Assembly: GCF_000418325.1 (NCBI RefSeq)
Contig: NC_021658.1
Location: 7,888,001-7,952,000 of the forward strand
Reading direction: 5' to 3'
Source: Sorangium cellulosum So0157-2
GTDB taxonomy: Bacteria; Myxococcota_A; Polyangia; Polyangiales; Polyangiaceae
Length of the DNA stretch: 64,000 bases
Of this stretch, positions 21,532 through 32,702 are shown in pieces (the stretch's first letter is position 1; each line of letters starts with the position of its first letter). Under the pieces are notes generated by a model. It worked only from the letters and a program-made list of their open reading frames with translations. It was not told the DNA's origin and made no database searches. Made by a program: the position numbers and the translations under genes.

Positions 21532-22290
21532 ATGCGATCCCAGACGGACGAGGCCAAGGCCGACGAGCACCTGCGCGCGACGCGGGCGTACTACGACGAG
21601 TTCTCCGCGCGCTACGAGGACCGGCGCGGGGGCCGCGACGTCGGGGGCTACCACGATCTCGTCGACGCGCTCGAGGTCGACTTCGTGCGGCGCTTCGGCG
21701 AGGGCCGCGACGTGCTCGAGGTCGGGTGCGGCACCGGGCTCCTGCTCGCGCGGATCGGCGCGTTCGCGCGCTCCGCGCGCGGGGTCGACCTCTCGCCCGG
21801 CATGCTCGAGCGCGCCCGCGAGCGCGGCCTCGACGCCGTCGAGGGGAGCGCGACCGCCCTGCCCTTCGCCGACGAGAGCTTCGACGTCGCCTGCTCGTTC
21901 AAGGTGCTCGCCCACGTCGAGGACGTGCGCCGCGCGCTGTCGGAGATGGCGCGCGTGGTGCGGCCCGGCGGGCACGTGATCGCCGAGTTCTACAACCCCT
22001 ACAGCCTGCGCGGGCTCGTGAAGAAGCTCGGCCCGGCGGGCGCCATCAGCGACCAGACCCGCGAGAGCGCCGTCTACACGCGCTTCGACGCGCCGCGCGC
22101 CGCCGCCGCCTTGATGCCGGAGGGCGTGCGCGTCGTCGCCTCGCGGGGCGTGCGCATCGTGACCCCGTTCGCGGCCGCGATGCGCGTGCCGGGCCTCGGC
22201 CGGCTCCTGCGCCGGGCGGAGTGGGCGCTGTGCGACACGAGGCTCGCGGAGCTCGGCGGGTTCTGGATCGCCGCCGCGCAGAAGGCGTGA
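21532..22290 (+). CDS. Class I SAM-dependent methyltransferase
   Basis: The 252-aa protein has motif I VLEVGCGTGLLLARIGAF near residue 62, the acidic GVDLSPGML strand end, motif II-like ALPFADESFDVACSF, and a post-motif VVRPGGHVIAEF. This is the UbiE/Methyltransf_11 pattern. The acceptor substrate cannot be read from the sequence. There is no ribosome binding site; TATAGC at 21520-21525 ends 6 bases before the ATG, consistent with a leaderless message. The neighbours give no pathway. Confidence 0.85.
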   Translation: MRSQTDEAKADEHLRATRAYYDEFSARYEDRRGGRDVGGYHDLVDALEVDFVRRFGEGRDVLEVGCGTGLLLARIGAFARSARGVDLSPGMLERARERGLDAVEGSATALPFADESFDVACSFKVLAHVEDVRRALSEMARVVRPGGHVIAEFYNPYSLRGLVKKLGPAGAISDQTRESAVYTRFDAPRAAAALMPEGVRVVASRGVRIVTPFAAAMRVPGLGRLLRRAEWALCDTRLAELGGFWIAAAQKA

Positions 22291-22309
22291 GCCGCGCCGC
22301 CGGCCCCGG

Positions 22310-23368
22310 TCAGAACCGGCCGAGGAGCCCCGCGTAGAGGCCGCCGGGGAGCGCGGAGATCGTCGGCGCCGCGGAGAAGCCCGGGGGCGGGGGCGGCACG
22401 CGGCGCGTGCGGAAGGAGACCCGCTCCGGGATGAACGTGATCTGCGCGTGCGCGATCCCCGCCGCGACGAGCGTCGCGAACGTCCCGAAGGCCACGCGGT
22501 TGACCGCGGCCGCGGTCTCGATCCGGCTGTTCAGCGCGTCGATGTCGACGGCCTGCGCGGGGGTGCCCGGCGCCCTGGGCCGCGGCGTGACGTCGACGTT
22601 CGTGTAGCTCGACAGCGCCAGGGCCGACACGATCGACGTGCCGCCGGCGACCGCCTGGCCGACCAGGAAGAACCAGCCGAGCCCCTCGTCGCCGTTCTGG
22701 AACTGCCCCACCCCGAACGGCAGCATCGCGATCCAGCGGGAGTTCCGCTCCACGACCCGCTCGCGCCCGGCGAGCCGGTGGAGCTCGGCGATCCAGCGGC
22801 GCTCGTCGTCGCGGCCCCGCTCGATCCGCAGCCGCTCCGCGCGCTGCGCCGCCGCCTTCTGCCGGGTCATCTCCTCGATGCGCGCCCGGATGCGCGCCCG
22901 GACCGCCGTGAACCGGTCGATGACCTCGGGCTGGAACACCGCCGGGTTCGGCGAGTACACCGGGTTGTCGAGGAGGATCTGCTCGATGTAGGCGTCGGCC
23001 TCGCTCGTGCGCCGCAGCGCCACGAGCGCCGCGGCGGCGAGGCCGCGCGCCCGCTCGACCAGGGCGGGGTCCGAGATCCGGCACGGCTTGCCCTCGACCT
23101 CGGTCGCGCCGCGCTCGCAGGGCGGGCTCGCGGGGTCGAGCATCGCGGCGAAGCGGCTCAGGGCCTCCTCGTAGTGCCCGGCGTCGAAGCGCGTCTTGGC
23201 GAGCTCGAACTGCTGCATGTCGTCGGCGGCCGCCGGGCCCGCGCAGAGGAGCGCGAGGGCGCCCGCCGCGGCCGCGGCGAGGCGCCGCGGCGCGAGCAGG
23301 GCGCGGCCGCTCCCGACCGATGGGAAGCGAGCGCCGGGAGATTTCCCGCCTGGAGTTCGCGCAGCCAT
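22310..23368 (-). CDS. Secreted/envelope TPR-type protein
   Basis: The 352-aa product has an N-terminal export signal (AAAAAGALALLCAGPAAADD), then a TPR-like helical pair (FELAKTRFDAGHYEEALSRF). A charged coiled-coil-like helix follows near 170-200. The region from about 210 holds hydrophobic stretches (GLGWFFLVGQAVAGGTSIVS and an FATLVAAGIAHA helix) and may be membrane-associated. The C-terminus is Pro-rich. It lies 84 bp after the kinase at 23453 on the same strand, so the two may be co-expressed. No enzyme motif is seen. Confidence 0.7.
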   Translation of the reverse strand: MAARTPGGKSPGARFPSVGSGRALLAPRRLAAAAAGALALLCAGPAAADDMQQFELAKTRFDAGHYEEALSRFAAMLDPASPPCERGATEVEGKPCRISDPALVERARGLAAAALVALRRTSEADAYIEQILLDNPVYSPNPAVFQPEVIDRFTAVRARIRARIEEMTRQKAAAQRAERLRIERGRDDERRWIAELHRLAGRERVVERNSRWIAMLPFGVGQFQNGDEGLGWFFLVGQAVAGGTSIVSALALSSYTNVDVTPRPRAPGTPAQAVDIDALNSRIETAAAVNRVAFGTFATLVAAGIAHAQITFIPERVSFRTRRVPPPPPGFSAAPTISALPGGLYAGLLGRF

Positions 23369-23452
23369 GCGGAGGGGTGCGCCGTGATGTAGCGGAGTTT
23401 GGGCGGGGATGCTGAGATTTCCGGCGCCGACGCCGCAATGAAGGCGTCGCCG

Positions 23453-25413
23453 TCAGCCGGACGGCCAGGAAACGGTGTTCGACTCGCCGGCCACGAGCGT
23501 GACGTTGCCGACGAGCGGCGCCGCCTCGGGCGTCGGGGGCGTGAAGATGCAGCGCCCGCTCCAGAACACGTCGCTCAGGGTCACGGTCTGCGGGGCGCCC
23601 GCGAAGCCGATCAGGCCGATCTGCGGGCACTGGTACTGCGCGCTCGGCGGCGCGCCGCTCAGGACGACCGTGCTGGGCAGGATCTCCAGCTTGTGGACGA
23701 TCCGCTGCGGCGCGGTGACCCCGGGCTTGGGCGCGACGACCGAGATGACGCCCGAATACGGCTTGCAGCACCGCGAGTTGGGCACGCTGATGTCGACGCT
23801 GTGCGCGCCGATCTTGAGCGGCGTGACCTTGTTCGCGCCGAACCAGTTGATCTCGACCCCGTCGAGCACCAGCTTGGCGCCGCTCGGGACGATCTGGAAG
23901 ACGACGTCGCGGACCGCCGGCGCCTCGGCCGAGGGAGCGGCCGGCGACGCGACGGGCGGCGGATGAAACCGCGGGCGGGGCCGCTGCGCGATCGCGACCT
24001 CCGCGGCGCTCGGCGCGACCTCCGCGGCGCGCGGCGCGACCTCCGCGGCGCGCGGCGCGCCCTCCGCGGCGCGCGCCGCGACCGCGCGCAGGTTCGGCGG
24101 CGGGACCAGCGCGTCGATCGGCGCCGGCCGCGGCGGCTCGCCCGCGAGGGGCGCGTCCCCCTCCGGCGGCGGATCGCGCAGCGCGCGCGCCACGCCGAAC
24201 GCGGCGACGCCGAGCCCCACCGACGCGAGCGCCACGAGCAGCGCGCGCCGCGCGAGCTGCCTCCGGCTGCGGCTCGCGTTCAGCTTCGCGATCCGCTTGA
24301 GGATGGTGAGGTCGTTCGGCGCGAGGGCGAGGGCCCGGTTGTAATCGGCGGCCGCGCCCGGCACGTCGCCGCGCTTGCGGCCGGCCTCCGCGCGCGCCAC
24401 GAGGCGCGGGACGAGCCGCGCCGCGTGCCGCTCGGCGTAGCCCGCGGGGTCGGCGAAGTAGGCGGCGAGCTCGGCGCGCGGCTCCGCGACGCCGAGCTCG
24501 CCGAGCTCGGCGCGGATCAGCTCGGCGAGCGCGCGGGGGCTCGCCGTGCGGCCCGCGATGTCGTGCGCGAGGGCGCACGCGACGATCCGGCTCCAGCGCG
24601 CGCCCACGGCGGGCCGCTCGCGCTCGGCCTCCGGGTAGACCCCCTCGATCACCCTGCGGAGCACCTGCGCCGGGTTCTTGCCCTCGAACGGCAGGTGCCC
24701 GACGAGGCACTCGTAGAAGAGCACCCCGAGCGCGAAGACGTCGGTGCGCGCGTCGACCTCGCCCCCCTCGATCTGCTCCGGCGCCATGTGCGCCGGCGAG
24801 CCGAGCACCTGCCCGGTCGACGTGACGCCCTGGGCGTCGAGGATCTTGGCGATGCCGAAGTCGGTCAGCTTGATGACCACGCTCGCGCCGTCCCAGCTGC
24901 CGTCCGGGCGGTCGGACGGCAGCTCGACGAGCACGTTCTCCGGCTTCACGTCGCGGTGGATGATCCCCGACGCGTGCGCGTGCTCCAGGGCGTCGCACAG
25001 CTCGAGCACCACGGCGGCGCCGATCTCGGCCGGCATGTCGCGGTGGGCGTTCAGGATCTTGCGCAGCGTGGAGCCGCGGAGCAGCTCGACCACGAGGTAG
25101 CGCTCGCGATCCTGCTCGCTGGAGACGTCGTACACCTCGACGATGCCGGGGTGGCGCAGCTTCGCCGCCGCGCGCGCCTCGGCGACGAAGCGCGCGCCGA
25201 CCTCGGCGTTCTCGCGGAGGTGCTTGTGGATGATCTTGACGGCGACCTCGCGGCGGAGCCGCGGGTCGCGGGCGCGGTAGACCGTGGCCATCCCGCCGTG
25301 GCCGAGCTCCTCGATCAGCTCGTATTTCTCGAGCTTCGGGAGGCCTTCTGCGCCCGCGTGTCTGGAGAGGGATTCCTGCTCGCCCGTCGAGCCCCTATCG
25401 CGGGCGAGCAGGC

Positions 25414-25417
<4 letters not shown>
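23453..25417 (-). CDS. Transmembrane Ser/Thr protein kinase, translationally coupled to pyk
   Basis: A complete kinase domain (about 30-290) has LGHGGMATVYRA, VAVKII, HRDVKPENV, DFGIA and APE motifs. A TPR-like helix pair (residues 345-385) precedes one membrane helix near 385-410 (LLVALASVGLGVAAFGVA). An Ala/Pro-rich linker with repeated RAAEVAP units follows, then a beta-rich C-domain starting DVVFQIVPSGAKLVLDGVEI, which is PEGA-like and would be extracytoplasmic. The ATG at 25417 overlaps the pyk stop in an ATGA, so translation is coupled. The arrangement suggests a sensor kinase co-expressed with glycolysis. Confidence 0.92.
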
Positions 25418-26841
<1,424 letters not shown>

Positions 26842-27134
26842 GGGCGGAGCATGCCACGAGCAGGGGTCGCGACACTACCCTGATTGTGAAGGAGCCATGC
26901 GGACTTCATCGGATTCCAACAAAGCAGCGGGGTGGACGAGCCCGGACGCGGCGCGCGCGCCGGCGCGGCAGCCGAGCGCGCGGGCCCGCGGCGGGCAGCG
27001 CTCGCCACGTGAGGCCGCGGCGCCACGCGAGGCCGCGGAACGCTGAAAATCAGGCGATCTTTGTGAGGGGCGTGAGCGACGGGGAGGCCGGCGCGCGCCG
27101 CAGCGCGGCATGACCTCCCCGCGGGATCCCGTGG

Positions 27135-29408
27135 CTAGGAGCGGCGCTCGCGGCGCTCGCGCGGCGGCGGTCCGCCGCGATCGCGCTCCATCCCGGGCCG
27201 CGGGCCGCGGTCGCGGTCACCGCCGCGCCCGCCGCCCGGTCCGTCGCGCCGAGGCGGCGGGCCGGCGTCGCGCGCCTGCGCCATGCGCTCGCGCGCCCGA
27301 TCGCCCTCCTCGCCCTCCGGCAGCGGGAGCAGCTCGCGCCGGCTCAGCCGGATCTTCCCGTCGCGATCGACGCTCAGCACCTTCACGTCGACCGCGTCGC
27401 CCTCCTTGAGGACGTCCTCGACGCGCTCGACGCGCGTGTGGGCCATCTCCGAGATGTGCAGCAGGCCGTCGGTGTTCGGGAGGATCTCGATGAACGCGCC
27501 GAAGTCGGTGATGCGCTTGACCGTCCCCTTGTAGGTCGCGCCGACCTCGGGCTCGGCCGTGAGCCCCTTGATGATGTCGAGCGCCCGCTTCACCGCGTCG
27601 GAGTCCGACGACGCGACGTTCACCGTGCCGTCGTCCTCGACGTCGATCGCGACGCCGGTCTGGTCGACGATGCCCTTGATGGTCTTGCCGCCGGGGCCGA
27701 TGATGAGCCGGATCTGATCGGGCTTCACGCGCACCGTGGTGATCCGCGGCGCGTACTGGCTGAGCTCGGGCCGCGTGGTCGGCAGCGTCTCCAGCATCCT
27801 GTTCAGGATGTGGAGCCGCCCCTCGCGCGCCTGATCCAGCGCCTGCATCAGGATCTGCCGGCTCAGGCCGGCGATCTTGATGTCCATCTGGATCGCGGTC
27901 ACGCCGCGCGCCGTGCCGCAGACCTTGAAGTCCATGTCGCCGAGGTGATCCTCGTCGCCGAGGATGTCCGAGAGCACCGCGTAGCGCTGGCCCTCCATGA
28001 TGAGCCCCATCGCGATGCCGGCGACGGGCGACTTGATCGGCACGCCCGCGTCCATGAGCGAGAGGCACCCGCCGCAGACCGCCGCCATCGACGACGAGCC
28101 GTTCGACTCCAGCGTCTCCGACACGATCCGGATCGTGTAGGGGAACTGATCCGGCGGCGGGATCATCCGGGAGAGCGCGCGCTCGGCGAGCGCGCCGTGG
28201 CCGATCTCGCGACGGCCGGGGCCGCGCAGCGGCTTCGTCTCGCCGGTCGAGAAGGGCGGGAAGTTGTAGTGGAGGTAGAAGCGCTTCCACGTCTCGCCCA
28301 TCAGGCCGTCGATCTTCTGCTCGTCGGTCGAGGTGCCGAGCGTCGTCGTGACGATCGCCTGCGTCTCGCCGCGCTGGAACAGGGCGCTGCCGTGCACGCG
28401 CGGGAGCAGGCCCACCTCGCACATGATCGGCCGGATGCTCTTGCCGTCGCGGCCGTCGATGCGCCGGCCCTCGTCGATCACGTACGTGCGGACGACGTGC
28501 GCCTTGCGCTCCTCGAACTCGGCCTTCACGAGCCCCTGGAGGGGCAGGAACTTCTCGGCGCCGAGCTCGGCCGACAGGGTCTCGGTCAGCTTCTTCTTCA
28601 GCGTGCTGTAGCCGTCGTAGCGCGCCTTCTTGTCGGTCACCCGCGTCGCGGCCTTGAGGTCCCCGTCGACGATCTGGGCGACGCGCTGCTTGACGTCGTC
28701 CGGCAGCGCCGGCGCGACGAACTCGCGCTTCGCCTTGCCCACCGCGGCGCGCATCTTCTCGATGAGATCGATGACCGGCTGCGCCGTCTCGTGCGCGAAC
28801 ATCAGCGCGTCGATGATCTCGGCCTCGGTCGCCTCCGCGGCGCCGCCCTCGACCATCACGATCGCGTCGCGCGAGCAGGCGACGACGAGGTCGATGTCGC
28901 ACCGCTCGATGTCGGCGACCGTCGGGTACGCGACGAACTCGCCCTCGAGGCGGCCGACGCGCACGCCGACGACCGGCCCGTGCCAGGGGATGTCCGAGAT
29001 GTGCAGCGCGGCGCTCGCGCCCGTCAGGGCGAGGACGTCGGCCTTGTTCTGCTTGTCGCTGGAGAGGACCGTCGCGATGATCTGCGTGTCCCGCTTGAAG
29101 CCGTCCGGGAAGAGCGGGCGGAGCGGGCGGTCCATCAAGCGGCTCGAGAGGATCTCCTCCTCGCGCTGGCGCGCCTCGCGCTTGAAGAACCCGCCGGGGA
29201 TCTTGCCGGCGGCGTACGTCTTCTCGACGAACTCACAGGTGAGGGGGAAGAAGTCGAGGCCCGGCCGCTCGTCCTGCGAGACGGCGGTCACGAGCACCAT
29301 GGTATCGCCGTAGGTGACGAGCACGGCCCCGTGGGCCTGCTTCGCCAGGCGGCCGGTCTCGAGGGTGAGGGCGCGGCCGCCCACCATGACGGATTCACGA
29401 ACGAACAT
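27135..29408 (-). CDS. pnp: Polyribonucleotide nucleotidyltransferase (PNPase)
   Basis: The 757-aa product has two RNase PH-like halves, the helical linker, a KH domain (IIGPGGKTIKGIVDQTG near 570) and an S1 domain (YKGTVKRITDFGAFIEI). It degrades RNA phosphorolytically from the 3' end and works with the degradosome. Core motifs FFKREARQREEE, RPLRPLFPDGF and FSTGETKPLRGPGRREIGHG are intact. The last 45 residues are rich in Arg, Gly, Asp and Pro, an RGG-like tail that may add RNA binding. Gene order rpsO-pnp on one strand is conserved across bacteria. Confidence 0.97.
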   Translation of the reverse strand: MFVRESVMVGGRALTLETGRLAKQAHGAVLVTYGDTMVLVTAVSQDERPGLDFFPLTCEFVEKTYAAGKIPGGFFKREARQREEEILSSRLMDRPLRPLFPDGFKRDTQIIATVLSSDKQNKADVLALTGASAALHISDIPWHGPVVGVRVGRLEGEFVAYPTVADIERCDIDLVVACSRDAIVMVEGGAAEATEAEIIDALMFAHETAQPVIDLIEKMRAAVGKAKREFVAPALPDDVKQRVAQIVDGDLKAATRVTDKKARYDGYSTLKKKLTETLSAELGAEKFLPLQGLVKAEFEERKAHVVRTYVIDEGRRIDGRDGKSIRPIMCEVGLLPRVHGSALFQRGETQAIVTTTLGTSTDEQKIDGLMGETWKRFYLHYNFPPFSTGETKPLRGPGRREIGHGALAERALSRMIPPPDQFPYTIRIVSETLESNGSSSMAAVCGGCLSLMDAGVPIKSPVAGIAMGLIMEGQRYAVLSDILGDEDHLGDMDFKVCGTARGVTAIQMDIKIAGLSRQILMQALDQAREGRLHILNRMLETLPTTRPELSQYAPRITTVRVKPDQIRLIIGPGGKTIKGIVDQTGVAIDVEDDGTVNVASSDSDAVKRALDIIKGLTAEPEVGATYKGTVKRITDFGAFIEILPNTDGLLHISEMAHTRVERVEDVLKEGDAVDVKVLSVDRDGKIRLSRRELLPLPEGEEGDRARERMAQARDAGPPPRRDGPGGGRGGDRDRGPRPGMERDRGGPPPRERRERRS

Positions 29409-29905
29409 CAGGATTTCAGCTCTCTCTCGCGCGATCGCGAGGGCCGCTGCGTGCGGCGCTACGCCGAGCGCGAGGGGCTGCTCTTCTTCCTCGATTCCTG
29501 CGCAGGAGCCGCGCTGCTGCGCACGAAGCGAAGACGAAGACGCGCGGAGCCCGCGCTCGGGAACGGCGAGGCCGAGCGCCCCACCGTCCCGTGGTCAATG
29601 AATGTGCTCCTTAAAGCGTTCGCTCCGCTCTCGCCAGCGCAAAACGCATGCGTTCAGGGGTGCGTACCGCAAAACCTCCCGAACGGAAGGGCTGGAACGC
29701 CGGCCGGTGCCGGGTGGGACGCGCGGGTGGAGGATGGGGCGGCAGCGAGCTGTTGCCGGTGCCGGCAGGCGGACAGGCGCGACCGGCCGCTGCCGGCGCT
29801 CGTACCTGCCCCGACACCGCGGGCAGAAGGTAGACGGGCGCCGCGCGGGCGCGCGGCGCCTCGGGAGCGCGCCGGCGAGATCGGCGCAATCTGCCCTGAA
29901 ATCCG
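29409..29905. other. pnp leader and rpsO-pnp spacer
   Basis: About 500 bp separate rpsO from pnp. The rpsO-proximal end carries the hairpin at 29837-29860. The rest has no supported gene; the ORFs on both strands are extensions of shadow frames. The leader is long enough for the RNase III/PNPase feedback known for pnp in other bacteria, but I see no single long duplex that proves it. Confidence 0.5.
29837..29860 (-). terminator. Hairpin between rpsO and pnp
   Basis: GGCGCCGCGC (29837-29846) and its exact complement (29851-29860) form a 10-bp stem with a GGGC/GCCC loop, 46 bases after the rpsO stop. No T tract follows on the minus strand, so it is more likely an attenuator or processing site than a full terminator. 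Confidence 0.55.
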
Positions 29906-30172
29906 CTACTTGCGGAGGTTGAGGCGGCCGATGAGGCTGCGGTAGCGCTCGATGTCGATGCGCTTCAGGTAGTCGAGCTGACGGCGGCGCTGGCTCACCA
30001 GCTTCAGGAGGCCCCGGCGGGAGTGGTGGTCCTTCTGATGGGTGCGGAAGTGCTCCTGCAGCTGGTTGATCCGCTCGCTGAGGAGCGCGATCTGGACCTC
30101 GGGCGACCCGGTGTCGCCCTCGTGGATCGCGTACTTCTGGATGATGTCGGTCTTCTGAATCGAGTGCAGCAT
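29906..30172 (-). CDS. rpsO: 30S ribosomal protein S15
   Basis: The 88-aa protein has the standard S15 length and motifs: IIQKYAIHEGDTGSPEVQIA, then LQEHFRTHQKDHHSRRGLL and RRRQLDYLKR. S15 binds 16S rRNA in the platform of the small subunit and nucleates its assembly. The ATG at 30172 gives the family start MLHSIQK and follows a GGAGAG-like ribosome binding site. Confidence 0.97.
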   Translation of the reverse strand: MLHSIQKTDIIQKYAIHEGDTGSPEVQIALLSERINQLQEHFRTHQKDHHSRRGLLKLVSQRRRQLDYLKRIDIERYRSLIGRLNLRK

Positions 30173-30329
30173 GGCTGGCTCTCCATGGCCTCTCCGGTGC
30201 GCTGCCGAGCGCCCGGGCCGACGCGTCTTCACGACGCCGGCGACTGGCCAAGCGACGCCTGAAGGCGAGCCCCCCGCCCGGAGCGGCGGGAGCCCGCGAA
30301 ATTCAGGCCAGTGAGCTGGGGAGCGCGCG

Positions 30330-30357
30330 AGTATACGCAGGCGCGCCGGTCCGTCAA
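30330..30357 (-). promoter_or_regulatory. Sigma-70 promoter of rpsO-pnp
   Basis: On the minus strand, TTGACG (30357-30352) and TATACT (30335-30330) are 16 bases apart. Both boxes are close to consensus. The predicted start near 30323 leaves a leader of about 150 bases before rpsO. Confidence 0.75.
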
Positions 30358-30435
30358 CGCGCCCGTCAACGCGGTCGACGCGGCCCGCGCGATTTGTCAC
30401 CCCCAGAACGGCCGATTGGCTACCCTCGGTCAGCG

Positions 30436-32136
30436 ATGCCCGGCACCCTCCGGCCCCCCGAAGACGCTCCCCGACTGCAGTCGGACCCTTCCCGACCGCA
30501 GTCGGACCCGCGCGGCTCCCGACCGCAGTCGGACGCACGCGGCTCGCAGTCGGACCTGCATATCGCGCACGCGATGACGAGCCTGTCGACCTCCGCCAAC
30601 GCGCCCCCGAGCTCCGGGAGCGACAACGCGACCCCCAAGGTTTGCCCCACCTGCGGGGTGCGGTACCCGGCCGAGTTCAGGGTGTGCCCGCGCGACGCCG
30701 CGACGCTCGACGACTCCGTGGACGACGCGCTCCGCGACGATCTCGTCGGCAAGACGCTCAACGAGACGTACACGGTCATGCGCGTCGTCGGCGAGGGCGG
30801 CATGGGGCGCGTCTACGAGGCGCGCCACACCCGGATCTCTAGCAAGCGCTTCGCCATCAAGATGCTGCACCCGGAGTACGCGCGGCAGCCGCAGGTGATC
30901 TCGCGCTTCCAGCGCGAGGCCGAGGCCGCGGCCGCGGTGCAGAGCCCGTACGTCGTCACCGTCTTCGACGTCCACCGCACCGCCGAGGGGCGGCCGTTCC
31001 TCGTCAACGAGTTCCTCGAAGGCAAGGAGCTCGCCGACTACCTCACGGAGGTCGGCAAGATGAAGATCGGCCCCGCCGTGCGCATCGTCCGGCAGATCTG
31101 CAAGGCGCTCGCCGCCGCGCACGCGAAGGGCGTGGTGCACCGCGACATGAAGCCGGAGAACGTGTTCCTCACCGGCGACCTCGCCATGCCCACGGCCAAG
31201 GTGATCGACTTCGGCATCTCCAAGGTCGACGACGCGCCGGGCGCCGCGCTCACGCAGACCGGCATGATCATGGGCACGCCGTCCTACATGGCCCCGGAGC
31301 AGGCCCGCGGCGAGCGCGTCGATCACCGGGCGGACATCTACGCCGTCGGCGCCATCCTCTACTGCGCCCTCACCGGCAGCCGCCCGTTCGACCGCAACGA
31401 CCCGACCGCGACCCTGACCGCGGTGCTCACCGAGGACCCGCCGCGCCCGCGCTCGCTCGAGCCGAGCATCCCCGAGCCGCTGGAGATGATCATCCAGCGG
31501 GCGATGGCGAAGGAGCCCAGCCACCGCTACCAGACGATGGAAGAGCTCGACGCGGAGCTCGCGCTCTACGACACGAGCGAGCCCGAGCCGCGGGAGCTGA
31601 GCTCCCCCGTCGTCCAGCCCGGGCCGCGCACGTCGCTGCCGTCGGCGCCGCGCGCCGCGACGATGCAGCTCCGCCAGGCGCAGCAGGTGAGCATGGCGAG
31701 GCCGCTCATCCTGCTGCTCTCGGTGCTCGGCCTCTTCTGGGTCGCCGGCGGCCTGATCACGCTGGTCACCGCGATCATCCGCCTCTCGCGCGGCGGCACC
31801 GTGACCGACAACCTGACCGGCCTCGAGGCGGTCCTGCTCGCGTCCGGGATCGGCTTCGCGCTGATCACCCCCGCGCTGATCGGCGCGCGCCACGTGCGCC
31901 GGAACGTGTGGAACAACAGCATGAAGTCGGTCGACCTGGCCGACAACATCCGCCGGCCGATCGTCGTCGGGCTGTGCGCCTACGGCTTCGCGTCGCTGCT
32001 CGTGCGGGTCGTCGAGGCCGTCGTCCTCCGGCGCGCGGCCGGCGTCGCCTGGCCCATGTGGGACGTCGTGCTGTTCGCGATCGGCGCGGTCGGGGCCGCC
32101 GGGGCGTACCTCTTGCTCCGCAGCGAGAGCCGGTAG
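30436..32136 (+). CDS. Ser/Thr protein kinase with zinc ribbon and four membrane helices
   Basis: The start is uncertain: ATG 30436 or ATG 30574, neither with a clear ribosome binding site. From the later start, the zinc ribbon CPTCGVRYPAEFRVCPRD is near residue 22. The kinase domain is complete (VGEGGMGRVYEA, FAIKML, HRDMKPENV, DFGIS, APEQARGE). After a Pro/Ser linker, four hydrophobic helices span about the last 150 residues (LILLLSVLGLFWVAGGLITL is the first), so the kinase is anchored in the inner membrane. From 30436 the protein gains a repeated QSD-rich segment encoded by the palindromes at 30471-30553. It is divergent from rpsO. Confidence 0.9.
   Translation: MPGTLRPPEDAPRLQSDPSRPQSDPRGSRPQSDARGSQSDLHIAHAMTSLSTSANAPPSSGSDNATPKVCPTCGVRYPAEFRVCPRDAATLDDSVDDALRDDLVGKTLNETYTVMRVVGEGGMGRVYEARHTRISSKRFAIKMLHPEYARQPQVISRFQREAEAAAAVQSPYVVTVFDVHRTAEGRPFLVNEFLEGKELADYLTEVGKMKIGPAVRIVRQICKALAAAHAKGVVHRDMKPENVFLTGDLAMPTAKVIDFGISKVDDAPGAALTQTGMIMGTPSYMAPEQARGERVDHRADIYAVGAILYCALTGSRPFDRNDPTATLTAVLTEDPPRPRSLEPSIPEPLEMIIQRAMAKEPSHRYQTMEELDAELALYDTSEPEPRELSSPVVQPGPRTSLPSAPRAATMQLRQAQQVSMARPLILLLSVLGLFWVAGGLITLVTAIIRLSRGGTVTDNLTGLEAVLLASGIGFALITPALIGARHVRRNVWNNSMKSVDLADNIRRPIVVGLCAYGFASLLVRVVEAVVLRRAAGVAWPMWDVVLFAIGAVGAAGAYLLLRSESR
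30471..30553. repeat. Repeated palindrome CCGACNGCAGTCGG at a kinase gene start
   Basis: A perfect palindrome CCGACTGCAGTCGG (30471-30484) is followed by two near copies, CCGACCGCAGTCGG at 30492-30505 and 30519-30532, and a partial one at 30543-30553. They lie either in the first codons or, if ATG 30574 is the true start, in the leader, where they would look like an operator array. Confidence 0.85.
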
Positions 32137-32159
32137 CCCGGCCGGCGAGCGGCCCGCGC

Positions 32160-32588
32160 CTAGCCGCGCCGGCCGTCGAGCCAGGCCTGGAGGAGCAGCG
32201 CCGCCGCCGCCCCGTCGACGCGCTCCTTGCTCTTCCGCCCCGAGACGCCCCCGTCGCGCAGCCGCCGTGCCGCCTCGACCGTCGTCAGCCGCTCGTCGAT
32301 GAGCTCCACCTCGACCCCGGTGGCGTCGGCCACCGCCTGCGCGAAGGCCGCGGCCCGCCGCGCGGCGGGCCCCTCGTCCCCGTTCATCTCCAGCGGCAGC
32401 CCCACCAGGAACCGCGTGATCCCTTCGTCCCGGGCGAGCGCCGTGAGGGCCTCGAGGAGCGCCTTCCGGTTCCGCCCGTCGAGCAGCGGCCGCGGGTGCG
32501 CGTAGAGCCCGAGCTCGTCGGTCACCGCCACGCCCACGCGGGCCTTCCCAAGATCGATCGCCGCTGCGCGCGTCTTTGTCTTCGCCAT
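32160..32588 (-). CDS. ruvX: RuvX/YqgF-type Holliday junction resolvase-like nuclease
   Basis: The 142-aa protein has the YqgF signature: AAIDLGKARVGVAVTDEL at the start, FLVGLPLEMNG in the middle, and IDERLTTVEAARRL then KSKERVDGAAAALLLQAWLD at the end. These carry the acidic residues of the RNase H-like site. The family acts on recombination intermediates or in 16S rRNA 5' end processing. ATG 32588 fits the family start MAKTKTRAAAID. It is divergent from hisS, with 114 bp between the two starts. Confidence 0.9.
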   Translation of the reverse strand: MAKTKTRAAAIDLGKARVGVAVTDELGLYAHPRPLLDGRNRKALLEALTALARDEGITRFLVGLPLEMNGDEGPAARRAAAFAQAVADATGVEVELIDERLTTVEAARRLRDGGVSGRKSKERVDGAAAALLLQAWLDGRRG

Positions 32589-32664
32589 GCCTCTCGGACC
32601 CAGCACATAGCCCCAAGACGGTGAGCCGGCGAGACCCGAGCGCACCGGGAAGCCTCCGACCGGC

Positions 32665-32693
32665 TTGACCCGCTCGCCAGCTCCGACCATAAG
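32665..32693 (+). promoter_or_regulatory. Candidate hisS promoter, near-leaderless
   Basis: TTGACC (32665-32670) and CATAAG (32688-32693) are 17 bases apart. Transcription would begin around 32700, within 3 bases of the hisS ATG at 32703. Confidence 0.5.
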
Positions 32694-32702
32694 CGCCGCG
32701 CG

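Noticed and set aside
30173..30251. Longer N-terminal extension of ribosomal protein S15
   Set aside because: S15 normally starts at MLHSIQK or equivalent, and a ribosome binding site precedes that ATG.
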